64,000 nucleotides of DNA from Thereva unica (taxonomy: Eukaryota > Arthropoda > Insecta > Diptera > Therevidae): positions 1,962,001 through 2,026,000 of the forward strand of contig OX465281.1 in assembly GCA_949987705.1 (NCBI GenBank), in the 5' to 3' direction. A program made the translations under genes and the position numbers. The notes beneath the pieces are model-generated. The model was given only the letters and a program-made list of their open reading frames with translations. It ran no database searches and was not told where the DNA came from. Positions 55,438 to 64,000 of the stretch are shown piece after piece. Positions within the stretch are counted from its first letter, which is position 1. Every line of letters starts with the position of its first letter.

Positions 55438-55632
55438 TATAACTTATGATTATTTCTGCCAGTGCTTACTTTAAGTACCATATGTTATGTTAAGTACCAT
55501 ATGTAATAATTTAGTTTAAGTGAGCCTTGTTTTGGCAAAAAAAAAAAAAAAAAAAAAAAAAATAACATATCTTTAATTATTCGACGAATTGTAAGCACAA
55601 TCGTGCACCTCAAAAACCATTCTTCGTTGTCT

Positions 55633-55695
55633 CACCCACCCACGGCGCCCCAGCTGACGTTCACGATGCTTACCGATAGTACACCTGAATTGAGC
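55633..55695 (-). repeat. Right arm of the inverted repeat
   Basis: ACCCACCCACGGCGCCCCAG, CTGACGTTCACGATGCTTAC, CGATAGTACACCTGAATTGA is the reverse complement of 53156-53213. Without the retroelement between them the arms would lie about 600 bases apart. Confidence 0.8.
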
Positions 55696-55699
55696 GTAC

Positions 55700-58600
55700 C
55701 ACTAAGTTGCAATCTAAATAAAATTGGTCGCCAAGTCAAGTAGACTTCAACTTGATCATTGCATCTACCATCTGGAGACGTCTATACATAAGATGATATT
55801 CTTATGACTGCACCACGTTCTACCCATAGTCAACCTTCTTGCAATGGCGAATTCATCCATTCTGAACGTTTGCAATGTATTCAGTCTCCTCATAAATGCT
55901 TTGTTCTTTTTTATTAACTAGGCGCTGCTTTTGTTAGTTCACTTCTTCCGATGCTTCGCATATATAATCACCGACTTAGCATTAATTAAATGATTAATGT
56001 GTTCATCACGTCCGCCAACGCTCCGTGACGTGTACTTCTCAAGTAAACAAAAAACACCTGACTTTCGCGAAGTAGCCAGATCACGCCTGAGAATGCTTCC
56101 TTAAAAACACATTTTGATATATTAGAAATAAGGATTGCACACGATTCCCGAAACTTTTCAACCGAACATTAAAAAGTGAAGATATTCCAACCTATTTTCT
56201 CCAGCTTTACACACACACCTGTAAAATGAGTACAAACTTTTTTACAGGAAGAGTAATTTTTGAAAATGAAACTGAAACTACCCCCGCTTGTTTTGTTCGA
56301 ATACCTAATACGGATAGCCTTAAACCTGGCAACATCTCGTCCTTCACTTTGACTTAATAAAAAGTCCTTGAAAACTCCTTTAATCTAGTTCGTCTTGGGT
56401 AGGTTTAACCTAAAATCAGAGCAGACATTTCCGCGAGATAAATCCTTTCAGTGAGTGATTCGTTGATGTTCGTTCTCCCAAAAAGTACAGAGCAGCCAGC
56501 CGCAGCCGAGCTCCGTACTCTACATAAAGTTTTGATTAAACCGCCGAACTTTACTTTTGCGGCCGAAAACTTCCAAGGGTATCGCAGGACTCCCACTGGG
56601 TGCCGGGCTATACATCATCTTGGAAATTCAGTTATTGGCGAAAGGAAATCCTCTTAACGTCCTCCGCAATAATTTCCCACCGAGCGGAGCGGCGGCCTTG
56701 AGCCGCTTCTCTGCCTGTGCAAAGTCCATTCACCAAAAATTCGGCGTCCAAAGTTGTCGCTTTTATGCCAAATCACGGAATCTGTTGATCCGCCGAGAGT
56801 TTTAAGCAAACAGGCTCCACGCTCTCGCGTAGGAAAAAGAGGATTTTCACAGGATATTGAGGAACTTTCGGTGGGCGGGGTGTAGGCACAGTATTTCAAT
56901 TACGCTGCCGCTGCCGGGGGTGGGGCAGTTTTGTTATCCCCGAAGGCAGCTGGTATGGTTTCTACCGGAGAGCCCCGAACAATACCCATGCCGGGTGAAG
57001 GCTGTTCACCCATTCCTGGTCGCCGTCGACGAAGTATCAAAGTCAGGTTCAAGGCTATGCTATTCGCCCCAGTCCGTTGCTAGTGTCACGGTATCCAATA
57101 GTAATGTTCTGTGTGTGCTGGCGCGATCCTGCTCTCAGAAGCAGCCCCAAATCGAGTCGACGTTGTTTTGGCTGATTTACAATAATTGCTCGTCCGGGCG
57201 GGCTCCAGTGGCGGAGAGCTGCTTCTGGAGTGCTTTATTGAGCCGTCCTAAGAGTGATTCTCTTAAGACGCAATTCGACTGCTGGAATCCAGCAGATCCG
57301 CCGTGAACCCCCTTGAACTAAAGTGCTCCAATGTTCACGGTCGTGGCTGTGCTCAATCTACTCAAGTGGATTGGATGCCCCATCTCCAGTCCTCCGAATT
57401 TGCAATTCTTTATGTTTTCCTGCGAAATTATTAACGGGGCGAAGATTGATTAATAAATCGGCAGATAATTTCCGTAAGTCAGTGGCACTTAATTTTATGG
57501 GGATTTTGTCTTGTTGGATTGTTGGAGCTTTCCTCCTTAATGGCGGCAACGAGCAAGCGGGGCTGCTGCCAGATGGGAGTAATGGCAGTTACTCGGGCCG
57601 CCTTCCGAGATGAATTACTCCTAGTAATGTTAATATTAAAGATGATATTAGCGCAAAAAAGAGTTTTAATGAAAATCGGAGAAGATTGATAATTGCTGCT
57701 GCACACGGCACGAATCGGAAAGCGCTGGGATCAGAGTTAGTAGTAGGCACTCTTTAATGGAGCCCCATCAACCGGCGAAAGGTGACTTAGTTCCGCTGAC
57801 GTCTTTCGTACCCAAGCAATCAGCTAAGAATAAAACTGCCAGAAATAGGATAATAATCGCGCAAAAAGGAGCAGAGCGACACGACACGTATCTTCTTAGC
57901 GAAATGGATTTCTGCCATTTAATTTAATTTGCAGGTTTTTGTGCGTTTCCTTGTTTATCTGCTCATTTGTCCTATCTGCAAGCACCCACTTATTTTTTAC
58001 CTCTATTTACGTACTGTAACATCCTCGCTGCAGACACATTGAATTACGTTATAAGCACCACAAAAAATGCCATATTTTTTCTGCTTCCCTCGCTCCCTAC
58101 CTGAACATTATCGCATTTACGCCACAGCGAGCATCAGCTGAAAAAAGTAGGAATCGACCGCTTAGAATAGCAAGAAACCGCTGAAATTATGGCCTCATAT
58201 AAAGGGGAGTCGTCTTTCTGCTGCTGTGTACATATATACGACTGTGTATGTGTGTTTGTATGATGAGAACATCAACCTTAGGGCCATATTCCGTGTCCCT
58301 ACAAAGCTGAACCTCTTACCGCCATGCATACATACCAACAGAGGCCGATATAAGGTATGTGCACAGGTAACGATAATGTTTGCGCCGTTAACAAAATTAC
58401 CGAAGGAAAATATTTTGGAAGAAAAGAGCATCCCGCCGCTACCTTCGAGCTGACTTTACCTTTGCTTACCGGAATGTTATGACCCGGGCTCCCCGGCTTC
58501 CTGGCGGGGGTTCTATAAGGGTAGCGCCCCCTCGAATCACGAGAGGCCAACTTTGATTTATCGCGTTCCAGTAAGATGCAGGTAATCAATTTGAGTAACT

Positions 58601-58950
58601 TTTTAAAGAAGGTAAAAACAAAAGTTTGTGCGGGGAAAAGAATTTAAGAGTTGGTCCAGCCTTTTCAAATCACAGTGAATGGCTGGACATTGGGGGAACA
58701 GCATGCTGTCCTAGTAAACAGCGACCTAGGCATCCTGTAGTTGACGTTACATACTACATCAACTTTTGGTCTATTTTGTGCCATCATTCGCGCTTTTATT
58801 GAAATGGATCAACTGTTTTTTTAAAAGTTCATAATTCGTGAAATTTTTTTTGTTACGCAAAGCCGTAAAAGGATCGCGACAACCAACCTCACTAGAATGT
58901 TCCACACAACAAACATTATATTAAAATGGCGTATCAAATCGTTAGCAAGG
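55700..58950. other. Intron stretch without recognised genes; possible regulatory block 56450-57900
   Basis: The interval 56450-57900 has no recognised repeats, mixes GC-rich parts with AATTA-type runs, and holds only chance frames such as 56857-57306 (plus, 149 codons) that show no domain. The interval 57920-58600 is ordinary AT-rich DNA. Confidence 0.3.
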
Positions 58951-58960
58951 CTTAATATAT

Positions 58961-59460
58961 CAGTCCTGGGAAAAAGTTCGTACCGTTTTTTCAATAGATG
59001 GTGTCAATTGTAAATAAGTAACGAACTATTGATCGCAGTGACACCAGTAAAACCTTGTATGAAACGTGACAGTTCGGCAGTGTTATTTTGAGTGTTTCGA
59101 CATCGGTGCAGTGGCTCGAAAGTTTTTTGCGTTTGAAAATAGAGAAAAATAATGTAAAAATGCGGTATATTTTTCAATATTATTACGGCAAAGGGAAAAC
59201 GCTGCGCAGGCTTGTCAAAAAAATATCTTCTGTGTACGATAAAGGCACTTTGTCGAATTCTTTAGGCCTGAAATGTTGCTCGTGGTTTGGTCCTGATAGG
59301 ATCATCAATCACGCTCCTCAATCATTGGAAAAGTTTGAGAAATTCTTAAATAAGTCCAGCAAGTCCAATGTCGATATTGGTATGGATCAAGGCATTGACT
59401 ACAGGACTATTTTCAACAATAAACACAAAGGGTCACTATGCAGGCTGTTCTGCACCTAAA
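58961..59460 (+). pseudogene. Mariner-family DNA transposon relic, 5' half
   Basis: The left end reads CCTGGGAAAAAGTTCGTACC followed by GTTTTTTCAATAG, typical of a mariner terminal repeat. From about 59135 a frame gives KIEKNNVKMRYIFQYYYGKG and KTLRRLVKKISSVYDKGTLS, the first helix-turn-helix of mariner transposases. WF and NHAPQS remain of the usual W(F)..FR...F...D.PRSGRP linker. It then diverges, and the catalytic D,D(34)D core is absent. No right terminus was seen before the next element at about 59600. Confidence 0.65.
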
Positions 59461-59639
59461 TAAAAAGTGCCTAAAACAGCTGGCGAAGGTAGAATAAGGC
59501 GTGAACTATGACTTCTAGAAGATAGAGCTAAAGGTCTATAAAACAGGGCGTAGTTTGCACCAACGACGAAGAAACGGAGGTCAACAATTAACAAAATGAT
59601 GGTGATACATGTCTGTATCTTCATCATTATAATGCGGCG

Positions 59640-60990
59640 TCTGATGCTCTTTTACTTCGCCGCTGGCGCCCTAGTCCAAGACCCATGGATCTCTGGTGAC
59701 AGTATCCGCGGCTTAAAGACGCCGAAATTTAATCTCTCAGTTATTCTGGTCAAAAACGATATTAACACCTTTTTCTCCCTCAAATTAGTGACGGAGACCT
59801 TATAGTAGTCGACCTGGAGTTAAAACAGAAAAAACTTAGGATGTCTCACATAGATCACATAGTATTCAGGACGCCATAAACTTCTTCATTGATGGCTCTA
59901 AGCTCGAAAGTCGAAAAGGAGGAGGGGTCTTCTCACCGGAACTTGGGATTGAAGTCTCCTTCGCTCTATCCGATCACTTCAGGGTATACCAAGCGGTGGT
60001 TTTAGCCATATGTGAGGCTGTTCTCCAAATCAACCAGCAAGGCGACCGGAACCGAACTGTCTACATCTTCTCAAATAGTCAAGTGGTTCTGAAGGCCCTG
60101 CGCTCTTGCACTAACAACTTCAGCAGTTCAAAACCCTCTTCGTATGGGTGCCCGGTCTCAAAAATTTAAAGAGAAACTGTAAAGCTGTCGAATTGGTTAT
60201 AAAGGGCTAGGAGGGCTAGGAGTGGCGGTCGTACACTCTCCTTCCTGGAAAGGAAAAGGTATGCTATGCCTTGGGTCACCTTTAAACTCCGATGGAAGCA
60301 GCACACAATGCAACTAGCAGGCATTGGAGAGATCTTAACAAATGCACCTTGGCCAAAACGACTTGGCCCTCCTACGATCTCAGGCGGACCACTTCACTGC
60401 TGAGACTCAGTAGACGAGACCTCTCAGTTACAATGAGACTGCTGACCGGACACTGTCTGATAGGGACTCATGCGGATCGCTTAGGTGTCGACACCTACGA
60501 TATCTGCAGAAGTTGTAAGAATCTGGACGAGGAGGAAAGTGTAAAACACCTTCTCTGTCACTGCCCACCCCTAAGCAGAAGGAGACCACTTTTGGAAAAC
60601 CCTTCCTAAGCACGCTTGCAGAAATCTCGAAGTTTGGTATCTTGAGCAACTAAGACGATTCATTACGTCCTCGAGGTGGTTTAACGACACTTGAACATCT
60701 GGGGCCAGTTCACGCAATTCGACGTCGACTGAAAATGACACGAAGCGCGCTCAAAAACCTTACTATGGTTCACTTTGGTAAACTTTTGAGGTTCAAAAAC
60801 TCCGTGGTTAGCTACAACAATATCACTAGGATAACTTTTGGACATTTAAAAACTCTCGCGGTCGACTATAGCAAGGTTTTAAAACGCGCTTCGTGTCGTT
60901 TTCAGTCGACGTCGAATTTCGTGAACTGGCCCCAGGTTTAAAGTGGGATCACAATGCGCCTACCCCTTTGGCCAAGAGCACCAGCAGTTC
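59640..60990 (+). pseudogene. R1/LOA-type non-LTR retrotransposon, internally deleted
   Basis: The first part (59650-59850) gives AAGALVQDPWISGDSIRGLK, PKFNLSVILVKNDINTFF and, one frame over, SDGDLIVVDLELK: a piece of the apurinic-type endonuclease domain. It jumps at about 59860 directly to an RNase H domain (NFFIDGSKLESRKGGGVFSP, ELGIEVSFALSDHFRVYQA, VYIFSNSQVVLKALRS, FVWVPGLKNLKRNCKAVEL), omitting the whole reverse transcriptase. The C-terminal part at 60292-60610 has LRLSRRDLSVTMRLLTGHCL and the zinc-knuckle-like CRSCKNLDEEESVKHLLCHC. The frame ends with RWFNDT, stop. Several frameshifts are present. The 3' UTR is split by the element at 60699-60935. Confidence 0.78.
60699..60935. mobile_element. 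Inverted-repeat element with about 62-bp termini, nested in a retroelement
   Basis: Left arm CTGGGGCCAGTTCACGCAAT, TCGACGTCGACTGAAAATGA, CACGAAGCGCGCT is inverted at 60874-60935 (AGCGCGCTT-like through CGAATTTCGTGAACTGGCCC). The interior has CTTTGGTAAACTTTTGAGG-type imperfect repeats. It lies just after the RWFNDT stop of the retroelement, whose 3' UTR (GGGATCACAATGCGCC) resumes on the right side. No clear target duplication was seen. Confidence 0.88.
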
Positions 60991-60994
60991 AGCC

Positions 60995-63900
60995 ATATCT
61001 AACCTAAACTAACCTTCTTAAAAAACGGCCGATTTTTTTTCTTACACCGAATTCAATTACCTTAAATATAACTATTGATTTGTTCGTATCTATTAAAAAC
61101 ACTGAAACATTCTCTACTGCCAGAATAGAAAAATCATTTTAAAGTTGAACCTTTTAAGTTTCCAACCCAATGTACAATCCTTCGAGCGAATCGTATTGAG
61201 TTCGTTTCATGGTATTGAGCCCCTCTAAAAGGTATTCTCGTGTAGGACGCCGCGAACACGACAATATGTGTTTCACTAGAATATTTTAAAATAAAAATCC
61301 TAAAAAAACACACACACTGAATTATAATATGTTTTATGCGAGCACATCCATCATCCTTTCTATCTCCAAAGACCTACTTTTTTTCTACAACAAAAATCCC
61401 CTACGAACGTGTATTATTCTTCCCTCAACGATCGTCTCCATGTTTTCCGCAAGTTCATGTTTTATACGAACGAAACTCTAGACCTATAGATATTCCGCCG
61501 CGGTGGAAGCTGCACAACAATAATTATGTGTGCTCCCTGGTCGAGTTTGCGAAATGAATATATACGCCTATGGAGCCCATTGGGGAGTATCCGTCAACAC
61601 ACACGATTCTTGTTCTTTTCCCCCTATTGAAATGCAGCTCCACAGTCGCATTTACACAGAGCCCCAGTAGTTCAGTTTGGAGCGGAGGGAAGCCCAATTG
61701 CAGTGAAAATCATCGTGCACAGCATCTGGTTGAGTAGGGAACGTGCAGCAAAAATAGATGCACCGCCAGAACAGCACCGTCGTCGCCCAACTGTGCAGCC
61801 CCGAGCGGAATTCAGTGTAGATATGTATGGCGAAGGTATTTAAGAGATGGGAAATGTGGGCAGCACACAATCTAAGTTGGTCTAGTGTTCATCCGTCTCC
61901 TCAAACCCTGACATCGTGAATTGCTGAATTACGAGGCCTTTGTGCCACAGAACCAGTAGAGCGACGAACTGCCATCTTCCCTGGCTCCCCCGCGCCGTGG
62001 TGGGGGCCTGGGTCTGTGTATTACATAAAACGTCGAGGGTCGTCATCGTGCACGTCTCTGACAAGTTTTATCCCTCCATTTTTGCAACATGCACGTCGAG
62101 CTGCCTTTATGCTGCTGCTGGAGCCTGCTCTCGTATTCACTAGCGTGCGCACTATGGCTTTTATCTTGCATTAAAATTCCCCGCCGAGCTCCTCCGCGCG
62201 CCCTTCGTGCTCGCTCCGCGTATAAATTTCAAGTTTTCAACTTCAACTTGAAAAAGCACCCCCCCGCCCCGCCGAGCTACTTAGTTTTCACGTTGGTATA
62301 CTAGCATAGAGAGGCGCGGATATTTAGATACGTGGAGCTGAAAATTGAATCCCATTCCTCGACGTATCGTAACACAGCCCGCACTAGGTAAACCGGGACG
62401 ACACGGGGGACCCGCTTTTGAATAACTCAAAAGCCACTATAGCTCGTGCTCCCCACCACATCCTGAGACGACGACGGTGCATGGTGGCTTGTGCATAGAG
62501 GAGCTGCAGGGTTGGCTTTTATGTTTCTTTTCCATGATATACATATACACGAAAAAGGAGGATTCCTCTACAGGACAGCAAGCTTCCCCCCGAGTGGCTC
62601 TGCTGCATCTTCGCTGCTGCCGGTGTGGTGGAGCTGCTTTTCTTGTCATCTTCTTAAAACTTTTATTTCGAGCTCTTTATCTTAACACAAGGACCGTTCT
62701 TAATTAGGAAAAAGGAATGGTCTAGCAGGAGTGGAAGTTCTCCGCATAGTCACGTGCACCGGGATTGCGATCCTCTTTCGTACCCTTTAGTAGCCTCAGT
62801 GGCGGTTTCGTTATGATATTGATTGTATTCGAAAGTGACAGTATCTAATTGTGATTTTCTCGGAATTCTTCGAGCCATTACCGCAGCGCTAGGGGCTGGA
62901 GGTCTCCTCTCTTCAACCTGCACATGCTAGATTAATTCTGAAGCTTAATTCGCTATTATTACGCAAAGAATCACACAAGCGATTGACTTCGACTGGGGCA
63001 TCACCACAAGAGGAAAGGCAGCCCGACAGGCAATTAAGCCGCCTCCGCACACATCTCACAGACACAAGAAAACAACAATCTTATCTTTTCTACAAACTAC
63101 GTGGAGATGACGAGATATCTTCCATTACACATGAGGGCCTCTTACTACAATTCTGTAACTCAAACTAGACTTGCCTTCGGCGCCCCTTCTCCCGCCCAAC
63201 CTCTGGCAGTTATTAATCTCTGCCAAGAGTGACCGATGGAATTTTAGTTTTGATAGATCAAAGATTGCTCGATAGCCATGTTGTTGTTGGCTGGCAGAGC
63301 GTAGTTGACCGATAGCGAAGGTGACTGCTGAAACTATTTACAATTAAGGTAGATAAAAAGGAGGGGAAACGTTTAGGGCATTGGGAATGTGGCTACGAAA
63401 CCGCGCACAATTCACTGGATGCGGAGGCAGCCTTGTCGTAGCACAGCTGTAATTACATTATATGCGACAAATGACTTCCGGGTTCGTAACTCGTGGGCAA
63501 TTTAGTGGTGCAATGCTTATCGGGCTGAAAAACTGTCTAATGTCCAACCATCTTGTCTTTTTGTGTAGTAGATCGAGGTTTTTAAAAGTTCTTTGGATAA
63601 TGTCGAAGGCAGTCAAAGAAAACAATAGTTCGTCATTTTTGGTTGACTAAAGGAGAGGCCTGCAAGGTTTGGATCAATGGTGGCCCCTCAGAATTTATCA
63701 GAAGTGGTCTGGATGATGTTTTGTAGTAAAATTCAGCTGGTTTCTTATAGTCAAAAAGAATTTATTTAAACTAAATATGCTCCATTATTATAGACAATAG
63801 TTCGGCATTTCTCGAATGGAGTCATTATGCCGTTGGTGTAGTGTAGACCTTCTGTAGTTTCTGTGTGAAAAACTGGATCAAGTAGTTTTCCAAGCCCGTT

Positions 63901-64000
63901 TAATTTCATTGAGGAAGCTCTTCAGATATATTAAATCAGTTGATAGTCAAAGGGTGCCATGTCTGAACCATACGGTGGGCCCATCAAAACTCCCCAACCA
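60995..64000. other. Intron stretch without recognised genes
   Basis: AT-rich with ACAC runs near 61308, mixed sequence after 61600, and a C-run near 62260. No repeats or coding frames recognised; the frame at 63462-63650 is chance-like. Both strands were read for EcR zinc-finger codons without success. Confidence 0.3.

Larger units (their letters stand above)
53650..55562 (+). mobile_element. Poly(A)-tailed non-LTR retrotransposon, 5'-truncated, split by a nested insertion
   Basis: The element's reverse transcriptase frame runs 53661 to about 54690, resumes near 54980 after a foreign minus-strand insertion, and continues to 55437. A 3' UTR and about 26 A residues at 55537-55562 follow. It begins inside the reverse transcriptase domain, so ORF1 and the endonuclease are missing. 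GACGAATT occurs at 53638-53645 and again at 55583-55590, a possible target duplication, although 20 bases lie between the poly(A) and the second copy. Confidence 0.85.
1799..64000 (+). other. EcR: EcR intron (incomplete, runs past right edge)
   Basis: No EcR zinc-finger exon (CEGCKGFF, RRKCQECRLKKC) or ligand-binding exon was found after 1798 in reading both strands. The whole downstream region is therefore read as intron between the B1 exon and the first common exon. Long introns at this point are known for insect EcR. It is packed with transposable elements on both strands and contains two ratchet-like splice sites. The alternative, that the gene is broken or the contig misassembled here, cannot be excluded from the sequence. 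Confidence 0.75.

Noticed and set aside
1..64000. CRISPR arrays, operons, phage or plasmid features
   Set aside because: The exon structure, splice sites, retroelements and MITEs are eukaryotic. No regularly spaced short direct repeats with unique spacers were seen.

Overview
This is eukaryotic DNA from an insect, and the one host gene I can name points to a fly (Diptera). Positions 1474-1798 (+) are the first coding exon of the B1 isoform of the ecdysone receptor, EcR. It opens with [11 protein letters not shown], carries the [11 protein letters not shown] block, and ends with [14 protein letters not shown] directly on a consensus 5' splice site (GTAAGT at 1799). No DNA-binding-domain or ligand-binding-domain exon of EcR was recognised downstream. 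I therefore read nearly all of the remaining 62 kb as one very long EcR intron, with the common exons beyond the right edge and the A-isoform promoter probably beyond the left edge. I cannot fix the species. The exon resembles higher-fly EcR-B1 but has a short linker.

Layout. 1-1473: an inverted-repeat element cut by the window edge, a 5S rRNA-derived repeat, then the EcR-B1 upstream/5' UTR region with a TATA-like box at 1358. 1474-1798: EcR-B1 exon. 1799-64000: intron. It holds two sites that look like recursive-splice (ratchet) points, near 9549 and 35179, each a pyrimidine tract plus AG joined directly to a 5' splice site.

Mobile elements make up the recognisable remainder. The largest is a CR1/jockey-group non-LTR retrotransposon at about 29358-33490 (-), with an uninterrupted 944-residue endonuclease/reverse transcriptase ORF, a partial ORF1 and a (TTTA)n tail. 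Degraded retroelements lie at 21840-23290 (Ty3/Gypsy pol plus a non-LTR fragment, -), 40098-40400 (+), 49190-50175 (RTE-like, -), 52257-53058 (+), 53650-55562 (+, poly(A)-tailed, with another element nested inside) and 59640-60990 (+, internally deleted, with an inverted-repeat element nested in its 3' end). A mariner relic lies at about 58961-59460.

Short non-autonomous elements with terminal inverted repeats are at 7761-8196, 18733-18888, 23534-23840, 35969-36369 (with relatives at 1-268 and 19195-19530), 38068-38207, 50280-50481 and 60699-60935. Four dispersed copies of 5S rRNA-derived sequence are present. A second dispersed repeat carries the insulator-like core CAGGTGGCGC three times in the same orientation.

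Several repeat-poor blocks (about 4500-5500, 12600-13700, 41500-42650, 48000-48400, 51000-51900, 56450-57900) have mixed GC/AT texture with homeodomain-type AATTA runs and are the best places to look for EcR enhancers. Most short ORFs in the window are chance reading frames and are not annotated.
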